DNA from: Litorihabitans aurantiacus
Lineage (GTDB): Bacteria > Actinomycetota > Actinomycetes > Actinomycetales > Beutenbergiaceae
DNA: 64,000 bases
Assembly (NCBI RefSeq): GCF_030161595.1
Contig: NZ_BSUM01000001.1
Coordinates: forward strand, 2,480,001 to 2,544,000
Direction: 5' to 3'
A model generated the notes under the pieces. The model was not told the DNA's origin and ran no database searches. It saw only the letters and a list, made by a program, of their open reading frames with translations. The position numbers were made by a program, and so were the translations under genes. Position 1 is the first letter of the stretch; every line of letters begins with the position of its first letter. Shown piece after piece: positions 19,496 to 28,193 of the stretch.

Positions 19496-20752
19496 ATGCA
19501 TCCCCCGTACGATCACCGGGTGACTGCCGGCGACCGCCCCGACCCGCGCCCCCGCATCGCACCCTCGGCGCGCGGTCAGGTGCGACCGGAGCGCGGCGAC
19601 GGCGCGTCCCCCACGCCCGCGAGCGCGGCGTGGCGTCCCGGGCAGCCGGTCGGCGGGCGTCGCTTCGTCGACGTCGGCGACCTCGATCTCGAGGCCGGCG
19701 GCACGCTGCCGGGCGTCCGGATGGCGTACGAGACGTGGGGCACGCTGAACGCCGAGCGCGACAACGCCGTCCTCGTGCTGCACGCCCTCACCGGGGACTC
19801 GCACGTGCTGGGCGAGGCCGGCGAGGGGCACCTCACGGCCGGCTGGTGGTCGGAGATGGTCGGGCCCGGACGGCCGATCGACACCAACCGCTACTACGTC
19901 GTCGCACCGAACGTGCTCGGCGGCTGCCAGGGAAGCACGGGAGCGTCCTCGCCGTCCCCGGACGGCACCCCCTGGGGCTCCCGCTTCCCCGCGCTCACCG
20001 CGCGCGACCAGGTCGCGGCCGAGGTGCGCCTCAGCGACGCGCTGGGCGTGCCGACCTGGGCGTTCGTCATCGGTGCGTCGATGGGCGGGCACCGCGTCCT
20101 GGAGTGGGCGGTCGCGCAGCCCGACCGGGTGCGGGCGTTCGCCGCGATCGCGACGGCGGCCCAGACGACCGGCGACCAGATCGCGTGGCTGCACGCGCAG
20201 CTCGGCGCGATCGAGGCCGACCCCGCCTACCGCGGCGGCGACTACCACGACGCCGCCGACGGCGAGGGTCCGCACGTCGGCCTCTCGCTCGCCCGCCAGA
20301 TCGCCCACACGACCTACCGCTCCGCGCGCGAGCTGGACACCCGGTTCGGGCGGATCCCGCAGCGCGCGGAGAACCCGCTGGACGGCTCGGGGCGCTTCGC
20401 CGTGCAGTCCTACCTCGACCACCACGGGGCGAAGCTCGCCCGCCGTTTCGACGCCGGCTCCTACGTCACGCTGACGCGCTCGATGATCACGCACGACCTC
20501 GGGCGGGACCGGGGCGGGGTCGCCGCGGCACTGGCCGGGGTCACCGCGCGGGGGCTGGTCATCGCCGTCGACAGCGACCGTCTCTTCCTCCCTGCGCACT
20601 CGGCGCAGATCGCGCGCGGCCTCGCCGTCGCGGACCTGCACGTCATCCACTCCGACCACGGGCACGACGGCTTTCTCATCGAGTTCGACGTGCTGGGGCC
20701 GATCGTGGCGGCTTTCCTGGGTGAGGTCGCCCCGGTGGTGCGCCGGGGCTGA
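19496..20752 (+). CDS. metX: Homoserine O-acetyltransferase
   Basis: An alpha/beta-hydrolase fold acyltransferase (418 residues) that activates homoserine for MetY. The nucleophile elbow is IGASMGGHRVLEW. Other family blocks are MAYETWGTLN, NVLGGCQGSTGPSS-like (here GCQGSTGASSPSPDG) and the C-terminal catalytic His in HSDHGHDGFL. Two starts are plausible. ATG 19496 has AGGAG eight bases upstream, suited to read-through from metY. GTG 19520 has TACGAT six bases before it, suited to its own leaderless transcript. The downstream gene converges with a ten-base gap. Confidence 0.93.
   Translation: MHPPYDHRVTAGDRPDPRPRIAPSARGQVRPERGDGASPTPASAAWRPGQPVGGRRFVDVGDLDLEAGGTLPGVRMAYETWGTLNAERDNAVLVLHALTGDSHVLGEAGEGHLTAGWWSEMVGPGRPIDTNRYYVVAPNVLGGCQGSTGASSPSPDGTPWGSRFPALTARDQVAAEVRLSDALGVPTWAFVIGASMGGHRVLEWAVAQPDRVRAFAAIATAAQTTGDQIAWLHAQLGAIEADPAYRGGDYHDAADGEGPHVGLSLARQIAHTTYRSARELDTRFGRIPQRAENPLDGSGRFAVQSYLDHHGAKLARRFDAGSYVTLTRSMITHDLGRDRGGVAAALAGVTARGLVIAVDSDRLFLPAHSAQIARGLAVADLHVIHSDHGHDGFLIEFDVLGPIVAAFLGEVAPVVRRG
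19508..19513 (+). promoter_or_regulatory. Candidate internal -10 for leaderless metX
   Basis: TACGAT ends six bases before GTG 19520, inside the longer metX reading frame. It would give a second, shorter MetX start. Confidence 0.35.
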
Positions 20753-20762
20753 GGCTTCCGCC

Positions 20763-21493
20763 TCAGAGCAGGGGCAGGTGGGACCCGAGCTCGGGCAGCC
20801 CCTCCGCGAGGTCGCCCGGGCGCAGCGCCCGACCGCGGTCGGCCCACGCCGTGCGCCCCGTGGCGAGCCGCACCCAGTCGCGCTCGTCCAGCACCTCGAG
20901 GTGGTCGACGCCGCTGCGCTCGCGCAGCACCTCGAACAGCGCGCGCGAGACGATCGTGCGCGCCGTCGGGTCGACCAGGCCCACCGACGGCACGGAGCGC
21001 GAGAGGTCGTCCGCGTGCACCACGAGCTCGACGAGCCGGGTCAGCACGAGGGCGTCCAGCGGGACGACCCCGCGACGGGTGCGCACCAGGTCGGTGCCGG
21101 CGGCGCGCAGCCGCGCGAGATCGGCGACGGCGCGCTCCCCTTCTCCTCGATCGCTCCCAGTGGGTCCTCCCGCTCGGAGCGGGCACGGCGCACCGCACCC
21201 GCCTCGATACCCTCGGCGTCGTCGGCGTAGCTCGCGAGGTAGCTGGCCAGGTCGTGGCGCGGCGCCGGACCGGCCTCGGGCTCCACCACCGGCGTCGCAC
21301 CGCTGAGCACGGCCACGGCCTGACCGACGTGGGCCGCGAGATCGCGCACGCGCCACCCGGGGAGCACCGAGGGGGCGTCCAGGGCCTCGCCGTCGAGCTC
21401 CTGCAGCCACGCCACGACGGCGTCCCACTGCTCGGCGAGGTCGGCGTCCAGGCGCCGGGGGTCGATCGAGGTGTCGTCGGCGCCGTCGCTCAT
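20763..21493 (-). CDS. Maleylpyruvate isomerase-like (DinB/MDMPI fold) protein, one frameshift
   Basis: About 243 residues after restoring one base at the C run 21137-21140. The N-terminal part has LPGWRVRDLAAHVGQAV, the metal-site helix typical of mycothiol-dependent maleylpyruvate isomerase and DinB-like proteins. The other frame supplies LVELVVHADDLSRSV, the second metal-site helix with its His-Ala-Asp-Asp. Such proteins often use mycothiol, a thiol of actinobacteria, but the substrate here is unknown. The start at ATG 21493 is preceded by TAGGCT at seven bases. It converges on metX. Confidence 0.75.
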
Positions 21494-21500
21494 GCGGGTG

Positions 21501-21506
21501 AGCCTA
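21501..21506 (-). promoter_or_regulatory. Candidate -10 element for the maleylpyruvate isomerase-like gene
   Basis: TAGGCT on the minus strand ends seven bases before the ATG at 21493; the leader would be absent or only a base or two long. Confidence 0.45.
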
Positions 21507-21759
21507 GTGCGGGGGCGTGGAGCGGGACCTGGGCGAGCACGGGGTGCGGAGCGCGCCTCGTCCGGAAGCTGCTGGCGCGGCGAGACCGCCGGTTCGACGC
21601 GGGCGCCGCGTCACGACGACGAGTCACGGTTCATCGGCCTGTCGCACCGCTGTTGTCGGAAGGCGGAACGCCATGACGACGGCGGCCCCCGGCATCCTGA
21701 TGGGCGGCCGGGCCGCTCCACGATGTTCCCAGGGCCTTCCGCTCGCGCTCGCAGTCGAG

Positions 21760-21780
21760 TAGAATCGAACACATGTACAC
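21760..21780 (+). promoter_or_regulatory. Leaderless promoter with SOS-box-like site at the DUF222-HNH start
   Basis: TAGAAT (21760-21765) is seven bases before the ATG at 21773. Overlapping it, TCGAAC-ACAT-GTACAC (21765-21780) matches one half of the mycobacterial-type LexA box TCGAAC-N4-GTTCGA exactly and the other half partly. Binding there would cover the start of transcription. Confidence 0.45.
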
Positions 21781-23710
21781 CGGGGGTGGTCGTGAGGCGG
21801 GCGGGGCGGACGCGTCGCGCTTGGCTACGGATGCCTCCGGGGTCGCGGCTGTCGGGGGCGAGGTCGAGGCGGACCTCGCGCCGTTGCGGGGTGACCTGTT
21901 GCCGGAGGAGTCGTGTGCGGCGCTGGGGCCGGAGTTCGATCTGGGGTTGATGCCTGGTGCAGTGCAGCGTGCGGCGCTGGAACGGCTGGACGGTCTCGCC
22001 CTGGCGGGTGGTGGTGGCCTGAGTGACGGTGAGGTGCTCGAGGTCGTGGCGGCGTGGTCGCGGCAGGTGGCGGCTGCTGAGGCGCGGGTGCGGGCGTGGG
22101 CGGCGGTGCTGGCGGACCGGTCCTCCATGACGCCGCAGTGGCGCACGCTCACGGGTCGGCGCACCGAGGTCGCGGCGGACGAGATCGGGTTCCGGCTGGG
22201 GGTCTCGCGTCGTCGGGGGCAGCAGCTGATCGATGAGGGGCGCTGCCTGGGCGGGGTTCTGGCGCCGGTGGAGGAGGAACTCACGGCGGGTCGTATCGAT
22301 GCGGGCAAGGCCGCGATCATGGTCGAGGCGCTGGCCGAGCAGGAGGCACACGTGGCCGCGGCCGTGTGTGAGCAGGTCCTGCCCGCCGCCCCGGTGCTGG
22401 ATCATGCGGGGCTGCGTCGTCGGGTGCAGCAGGAGATCGTGCGGGTCGCCCCCGATGAGGCCGGCGTGCGGCACGAGCGGGCCGTGGCGAGGCGTCGGGT
22501 GAACCGGGTGCGGGTGCTGCCCGACGGGATGGCGTCGTTCTCGGCCGTGCTGGCCGCACCGGACGCGGTCGCGCTGGAGCAGGTCTGCGAGAGCGCCGCA
22601 CGCGCCGCGCGTACGGGTGGTGACGGGCGCACGCTGGAGCAGCTGCGCGCCGACGCCCTCGCCGGTATGGCCACCACCGCCCTCGACCAGGGCCACGCCA
22701 CCCTCCTGCCACCCACCATGCTCAGCCGCGCCGGCCGCCCCAACCACACCGGCCGCGCCGGCCGTGCCGGCCGTCCGACAGCGTCCCCCGCTCCTGTACT
22801 CGGGCGCGACGAGCCCGCCCCGGTCGCGCCGTGCACGGTTCCGGTGTCGTTCTCGGGGCGCAGCGCCGGGTTGACGGTGATCGCGTCCGCCGAGGTCCAG
22901 CAGGGGCACGATCGCGCCACCACGCTGGCCACGGTCGCCGCCCACGACCTGTACACCTGGGAACCCGACCCGTGGGACACCGAACCCGACCTCGACGAAC
23001 GAGGACCCGTCGAACCGCCGGAGCCCAGGAACAGGAACAGCACCGGGAGCGGGGACCGTCCGACGAGGCCACCGGTCCAGGACCTGGACCCGGGCTGCGA
23101 TCCCTACGTCGACTGGTCACCGCCACCCGTGCTGCGCCCGGGTGTCGACGTTCCCGAGCTCGTCGGGTACGGCGCACTGAGCCCCGGGGTCGTGCGCGCC
23201 CTGCAGGGCACGGCCCGGTGGATCACGGTGGTCGAACCGGTCCACCCCGATGCTGACCCGCCACCACCCGTGGAGTCCTACCGCCCCAGCGCCGCCCTGG
23301 ATCGTCATGTCCGCCTGCGCGATGTGACCTGCGTGGTCCCCGGCTGCCAGGTGCCCGCCGCACGCTGCGACCTCGACCACCACACTCCCTGGCCCACCGG
23401 CGCGACCGCGGCCGAGAACCTCCACGCCCTGTGCCGCCACCACCACCTCCTCAAGACCCACGCCGGCCACACACTCACCCTCGAGGCCGACGGCACCCGC
23501 CGCTGGCGAACCCCCACCGGCCAGACCCTGTGGCGAACGGTCGACGGCGCGGTCGGGCGCGGCGACGGGCCACCCTCGAACCCACCCAGCCGGTGGGGCA
23601 GGACCCGCGCCCTCCCGCGCCTGAGCGATGCCGAGGTCGAACGCCGCATCCGCGAGCTCGACGACGCCGAAACCGACGACCCCACCACCGACGACTTCGC
23701 TGTCGTCTAG
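21773..23710 (+). CDS. DUF222 and HNH endonuclease domain protein (13E12-repeat type)
   Basis: A 645-residue protein with an N-terminal helical DUF222 domain (about 75-330) and a C-terminal HNH nuclease domain (about 525-575). The nuclease motif is CVVPGC followed by CDLDHHTPWPTGA and NLHALCRHHHLLKT, so both zinc Cys pairs and the catalytic His are present. The middle is a variable Pro/Arg-rich linker. These proteins occur in many copies in actinobacterial genomes and resemble the 13E12 repeat proteins of Mycobacterium, some of which are DNA-damage induced. Codon choice in the first third (many GGT and GTG) looks different from the neighbours and may mark transfer. The cellular role is unknown. 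Confidence 0.85.
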   Translation: MYTGGGREAGGADASRLATDASGVAAVGGEVEADLAPLRGDLLPEESCAALGPEFDLGLMPGAVQRAALERLDGLALAGGGGLSDGEVLEVVAAWSRQVAAAEARVRAWAAVLADRSSMTPQWRTLTGRRTEVAADEIGFRLGVSRRRGQQLIDEGRCLGGVLAPVEEELTAGRIDAGKAAIMVEALAEQEAHVAAAVCEQVLPAAPVLDHAGLRRRVQQEIVRVAPDEAGVRHERAVARRRVNRVRVLPDGMASFSAVLAAPDAVALEQVCESAARAARTGGDGRTLEQLRADALAGMATTALDQGHATLLPPTMLSRAGRPNHTGRAGRAGRPTASPAPVLGRDEPAPVAPCTVPVSFSGRSAGLTVIASAEVQQGHDRATTLATVAAHDLYTWEPDPWDTEPDLDERGPVEPPEPRNRNSTGSGDRPTRPPVQDLDPGCDPYVDWSPPPVLRPGVDVPELVGYGALSPGVVRALQGTARWITVVEPVHPDADPPPPVESYRPSAALDRHVRLRDVTCVVPGCQVPAARCDLDHHTPWPTGATAAENLHALCRHHHLLKTHAGHTLTLEADGTRRWRTPTGQTLWRTVDGAVGRGDGPPSNPPSRWGRTRALPRLSDAEVERRIRELDDAETDDPTTDDFAVV

Positions 23711-24016
23711 TCCACGCCAGCCCGACGCGACCGAACCGCGCCCCGTCCTAGCCACGCCTCGCGGCCGGCAGCCCGCGCCCCAACGCCCACCGTCCGCGGC
23801 CCACACCTCGCCGCATGCCTCGCGGCTCGCGGCTCGCGGCTCGCGGCTCGCTTGAGGGGATTCGATCACGGCAGTTCCGCGCAGCCCCAACCGAAAGACC
23901 AGAGGTCGCCTCTCCACCCGCTCCGATCAACCAGCCGTCCTCCCGCATCCTGGTGGCCCGGTGCGGAGCGCCGGCAAGGGGTGGCGCCGGCACCGCGCGC
24001 GGAGCATGATTCCGCC
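23711..24016. other. Intergenic region with 7-bp tandem repeat
   Basis: About 305 bases without a gene. CGCGGCT is repeated exactly four times at 23821-23848. CATGAT at 24005-24010 lies six bases before the next ATG and may be its -10 element. Nothing else was recognised. Confidence 0.6.
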
Positions 24017-24460
24017 ATGACCGCGCAGACGTTCTCGAGCAAGGTGCACCAGACCGGCAACAACACGGGCATCGAGATCCCCGCGACCGTCGTCGAGGCG
24101 CTCGGGGCAGGTCGCCGGGCGCCGGTGGTCATCACCGTGAACGGCTACACCTACAGCTCGACGATCGGGGTGATGGGCGGACGCCATCTGGTGCCGCTGT
24201 CAGCGGCGCACCGGCGCGAGAGCGGCCTGGCGGGCGGCGACGCGATCGAGGTGACGATCACTCACGACGCCGCACCGCGCGAGGTCGAGGTGCCGCACGA
24301 CCTCGCGGACGCGCTGGCGGCGGTCGACGGCGCGCGGGCCGCCTTCGACGCCCTCTCGCCCAGCCGGCGCAAGGCGCACGTCACCGCCGTTGAGGGCGCC
24401 AAGGCCGCGGCCACCCGCAGCCGGCGCATCGAGGCCGTGATCACCGCGCTCGAACGCTGA
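24017..24460 (+). CDS. DUF1905 and YdeI/OmpD-associated domain protein
   Basis: A 147-residue cytoplasmic protein. Residues 1-90 match DUF1905 (SSKVHQTGNNTGIEIPATVV, then a HLVPLSAAHR block). The C-terminal helical part (DLADALAAVDGARAAFDALSPSRRKAHV, shown here for its L-S-x-S-x-R-K core, then TRSRRIEAV) matches the YdeI/OmpD-associated family. The usual Tyr of the RKxYVxWI block is His here. Function is poorly defined in all bacteria. No ribosome binding site is seen; a CATGAT six bases upstream suggests a leaderless start. Confidence 0.78.
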   Translation: MTAQTFSSKVHQTGNNTGIEIPATVVEALGAGRRAPVVITVNGYTYSSTIGVMGGRHLVPLSAAHRRESGLAGGDAIEVTITHDAAPREVEVPHDLADALAAVDGARAAFDALSPSRRKAHVTAVEGAKAAATRSRRIEAVITALER

Positions 24461-24638
24461 GCCCCACGAGCCAGGCCGTCGCCCTCACGTGCAACCCCGC
24501 GACGGCGGCCCGGCACACCTCTCCACGACCGCCCCGACGCGAGACCTCGTGACACGAGCGGGCCGGTCGCACCTGCCCCTGAACCTGCCCCAAGGACGCG
24601 CGACCACCCCGCCGCGCCCTGCGCACCCCGCCGTGCCC

Positions 24639-24668
24639 TTGACACCCCTCTCACGCACCTTCTAACGT
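24639..24668 (+). promoter_or_regulatory. Promoter of the DUF1593-SLH gene
   Basis: TTGACA (24639-24644) and TAACGT (24663-24668) are separated by 18 bases, the best sigma-70-like match seen in the window. The leader to GTG 24794 would be about 120 bases. The remainder of the 333-base gap holds no gene. Confidence 0.6.
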
Positions 24669-24688
24669 GGAAAGACCAGCTGAAGCAT

Positions 24689-24705
24689 ATCTATTCATAA
24701 TAGAT
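24689..24705. promoter_or_regulatory. AT-rich perfect palindrome, probable operator
   Basis: ATCTATT-CAT-AATAGAT is a perfect 7-bp inverted repeat in a very GC-rich setting. It lies about 20-35 bases past the -10 element, where a bound repressor would block transcription. The regulator is not encoded next to it. Confidence 0.6.
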
Positions 24706-24793
24706 TGAAGTGACGCCGACGTCATGGCTGGTGGTCGACGTCGTCGAGCGAGGTCACCGGAGACCCGCTCGCCGCCCATCGAGAGGAAGCACC

Positions 24794-26941
24794 GTGTCCC
24801 ACCTGACCCGCCGGAGTCGCTGCGCCGTCGCAGCCCTCGGCGTCGCCGCCCTGGCCGTCCCGCTCGTGGCCGCCTCGGCCACCGCCGCCCCGACCGTCCC
24901 ACCCGCCGTCGCCGCCAACGCCGCGATCGAGGTGAACCGGGACCAGCCACGCACGATCGTCACGACCGACCCCGAGCTCGACGACCTCAACTCGCTGCTG
25001 CGGATGTTCCTGTACGCGAACGAGATCGACCTCGTCGGGCTCGTCTACTCCGCCAGCCAGCACCACTACATGGGTGACCCTGCGATCGGGCTCGACCCGT
25101 GGCGCTGGCCGAAGATCGCGCCGGAGACGATCTACCACATCGACCAGGCCATCGACGCCTACGAGGAGGTCGAGGACAACCTCAGGGTCCACGACGCCCG
25201 CTACCCCACCGCCGACGCCCTGCGCGACATGACCTACTGGGGCAACGTCAAGAACGTGGGCGAGATGGCCGAGGACACGGCCGGCTCCGACTTCATCAAG
25301 GAGATCCTGCTCGACGACGAGCCCGGCCAGGTCTTCCTGCAGGCCTGGGGCGGCCCCAACACCATCGCCCGCGCCCTCAAGTCCATCGAGGACGAGTACA
25401 GAGGTACGCCGCAGTGGGACGCGATCTACGCGAAGGTGTCCGCCAAGGCCGTCATCACCAGCTTCGGTCAGCAGGACACGACCTTCGTCGACTACATCAA
25501 GCCGCACTGGCCCGACATCCACAACCGCGAGGTCGCCACCAGCATCTGGGGCTACTTCGCCCGCAACACCGTCCTCCCGCAGGACCGCTTCATGCTCGAC
25601 GCGGAGTGGACCCGCACGCACGTCTCGCAGGTCGGCCCCATCGGTGCGAACTACCGCGTGTGGGGCGACGGCGAGCACATGGCCGACGGCTGGGACGAGG
25701 CCGACTACTTCGGCCTGTCCGGTTACACCACCGCCGAGCTCCAGGCGATGGGCTACCGCGTCTGGATGCCCCCGCAGGAGAAGGACTCCTGGATCTCCGA
25801 GGGCGACTCCTCGAACTTCGCGCTCCTGGTCGACAACGGTCTCGACAACTGGGCCCACCCCTCCTGGGGCGGGTGGGGCGGTCGGCAGGCCCCGAGCGCC
25901 ACCGACCCGCTGCAGTGGTCCAACCGCGGCGTGCAGGACATCGGCCCCGACGGGCAGCCCCGCAACGACTTCGCCGCCGCTCGCTGGTTCTCCGACTTCC
26001 AGCACGACTTCGCCGCGCGCCTGCAGTGGTCGGTGACCCCGGCGTACGCCGACGCCAACCACCACCCCGTGGTGTCACTCGACGGCGAGACCGACCTGAC
26101 CGTCCGCGCGGGAGCGCAGGTCTCGCTCGGTGCGAGCGCCACCGATCCCGACGGCGACGCCGTCGACCTCGCGTGGTGGGACTACGCCGAGGCCGGCAGC
26201 TACCCCGGCGCACCGCTCGACCTCACCGCCGACGGCGCGGGCGCCGTGACCTTCGACGTCCCGGCCGACGCCGTCCCCGGCGAGACGATCCATCTCGTCC
26301 TCGAGGCCACCGACGACGGCGAGCCCTCGCTCACCTCCTACCAGCGCGTGGTCCTCACCGTCGGGGAGCCGTTCACCGACATCGAGGGCAGCCAGTTCTA
26401 CGACGAGATCTCCTGGCTCCAGGCCCAGCGGATCTCGACCGGCTGGGACAACGGCGACGGCACCTTCTCCTACCGGCCGCTCAGCGACATCAACCGCGAC
26501 GCGATGGCGGCCTTCCTCTACCGCGCCGCCGGCCGCCCGGACTACACGCCGCCGACCACCTCGCCGTTCTCCGACGTCGCCACGAGCGACCAGTTCTACG
26601 CCGAGATCGCCTGGCTCCACGACGCCGGGATCTCCACCGGCTGGGACAACGGCGACGGCACCTGGTCGTTCCGACCCCTCGAGCCCATCGCCCGCGACGC
26701 CATGGCCGCGTTCCTGCACCGCTCGGCGGACCGCCCCGCCGTCGACCTTCCCACCACCAGCCCGTTCGAGGACCTGGCGCCGAGCGACCAGTTCTACGCG
26801 GAGATCGTCTGGATGCAGCAGACCGGCATCGCCACCGGGTGGGACGGCAACGACGGCCGCGACTACTACCGTCCGCTCGCCCCCGTCGCCCGCGACGCGA
26901 TGGCGGCGTTCCTCAGCAGGTACCACGCCAGCCGGAGCTGA
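24794..26941 (+). CDS. Secreted DUF1593 (nucleoside-hydrolase-like) protein with SLH-like repeats
   Basis: A 715-residue exported protein. A signal peptide (core AVAALGVAALAVPLVAASA) is followed by a DUF1593 domain at about 40-330, opening RTIVTTDPELDDLNSLLRM, which has the Asp-rich nucleoside-hydrolase-like start. A DUF1593 C-terminal/Ig-like domain spans about 415-525. Three SLH-like repeats follow at about 525-715, each with FYxEIxWL, GIxTGWD and YRPLxxIxRDAMAAFL. DUF1593 proteins are linked to polysaccharide binding or turnover and often occur in plant-degrading bacteria; the reaction is not known. The repeats suggest wall attachment. GTG 24794 has GAGAGGAAG upstream. A strong terminator follows. 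Confidence 0.85.
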   Translation: MSHLTRRSRCAVAALGVAALAVPLVAASATAAPTVPPAVAANAAIEVNRDQPRTIVTTDPELDDLNSLLRMFLYANEIDLVGLVYSASQHHYMGDPAIGLDPWRWPKIAPETIYHIDQAIDAYEEVEDNLRVHDARYPTADALRDMTYWGNVKNVGEMAEDTAGSDFIKEILLDDEPGQVFLQAWGGPNTIARALKSIEDEYRGTPQWDAIYAKVSAKAVITSFGQQDTTFVDYIKPHWPDIHNREVATSIWGYFARNTVLPQDRFMLDAEWTRTHVSQVGPIGANYRVWGDGEHMADGWDEADYFGLSGYTTAELQAMGYRVWMPPQEKDSWISEGDSSNFALLVDNGLDNWAHPSWGGWGGRQAPSATDPLQWSNRGVQDIGPDGQPRNDFAAARWFSDFQHDFAARLQWSVTPAYADANHHPVVSLDGETDLTVRAGAQVSLGASATDPDGDAVDLAWWDYAEAGSYPGAPLDLTADGAGAVTFDVPADAVPGETIHLVLEATDDGEPSLTSYQRVVLTVGEPFTDIEGSQFYDEISWLQAQRISTGWDNGDGTFSYRPLSDINRDAMAAFLYRAAGRPDYTPPTTSPFSDVATSDQFYAEIAWLHDAGISTGWDNGDGTWSFRPLEPIARDAMAAFLHRSADRPAVDLPTTSPFEDLAPSDQFYAEIVWMQQTGIATGWDGNDGRDYYRPLAPVARDAMAAFLSRYHASRS

Positions 26942-26956
26942 CGGCGCGCCCGGCCT

Positions 26957-27014
26957 CCGACCGACAGGGCGGGCCCGGTTCCCTCGCGGGAGCCGGGCCC
27001 GCCCTGTCGGTCGG
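26957..27014 (+). terminator. Terminator after the DUF1593 gene
   Basis: A perfect 22-bp stem (26957-26978 with 26993-27014) encloses a 14-base loop that can itself pair (TCCC with GGGA). It lies 16 bases after the stop codon. Confidence 0.85.
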
Positions 27015-27171
27015 CGATCACCCGCCGTGGCGCACCCCACCCTGATCCGTGGCTCGCAGCCGCTCGCGCCTGGGGGATCATGGACGGGGCCGCCGTGGGG
27101 GCGCACGGCCCGACACGGCGCGGCATCCCGCCGCCCGGACCGCGGATCGCCCCGGAGGACAGGACGCACAC

Positions 27172-28193
27172 GTGAACGGCAACGCAACCTTCCGGCACCA
27201 GAACGTGGCCCTCATGTCGGTGGCCGCGGTGATGCCCGACGTCGTCACGACGTCGGCGAGCATCGACGACCGGCTGGCGCGCACGCTCGAACGCCTGCGG
27301 ATGCCGCACGGCCTGCTGCAACGCGTGGCCGGGGTGCACGAGCGTCGCCGCTGGGCCTCCGACCAGACGTTCGAGACCGCGGCGATCGAGGCCGGCGAGA
27401 AGGCGCTGGCCGAGGCCGGGGTCTCCCCGCCGACGTCGGGCTCATCATCAACACCTCCGTCACCCGCCCGCACCTCGAGCCGTCCGTCGCGGTGCGCATG
27501 CACCAGGGGCTGGGGCTGCCGTCGTCGGCGATGAACTTCGACATCGCCAACGCGTGCCTCGGCTTCATCAACGGCATGAGCGTCGCGGCCCACATGATCG
27601 ACTCCGGCCAGATCCGCTACGCGGTGATCATCGACGGCGAGGACGCCGACGAGGTCAACGACAACACCATCGCGCGGCTCAACGGCCCCGGTATCGAGCG
27701 CGCCGACTTCGAGCGCGAGTTCGCGAGCCTCACGCTCGGTTCGGGCGCCGCCGCCGCGGTCCTCGGCCCGGCCGACGCCCACCCCTCGGGCCACCGCATC
27801 CTCGGTGGCGTCACGCGCGCCGCGACGCAGTTCCACGACGTCTGCGTCGGCTCGGTCAACGGGATGTACACCGACACCAAGGCGCTGCTGAAGGGCGGTA
27901 TGGAGCTCGTCGTCGCCGCCTGGCAGGAGGCCCGCGCCACCTTCAACTGGTCCTCGATGGACCGCTACGTCATGCACCAGGTCTCCGACGTCCACACGCG
28001 AGCGATCGTCAAGGCGGCCAAGCTCGACCGCTCGAAGGTGCCCACGACCTACCCGCGCTACGGCAACGTCGGCCCCGCCTCGGTGCCGATCACGCTCGCC
28101 GAGCAGGGTCCCACGCTCGCGCCCGGCGATCGCGTGCTGCTCATGGGGGTCGGGTCCGGCCTGAACACCTCGATGCTCGAGCTCGCCTGGTGA
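27172..28193 (+). CDS. oleA: OleA, long-chain acyl-CoA head-to-head condensing thiolase; one frameshift
   Basis: Starts olefin synthesis by joining two acyl-CoA chains into a beta-keto acid. It belongs to the KAS III-like thiolase family. Active-site residues visible are Cys in NACLGF, His in MHQVS and Asn in GNVGPAS. The first 85 codons and the rest are in different frames; adding one C to the run 27425-27428 joins EAGVSP to ADVGLIINTSV and gives 340 residues. The GTG start at 27172 has GGAGG upstream. Its stop overlaps the oleBC start by 4 bp. Confidence 0.88.
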
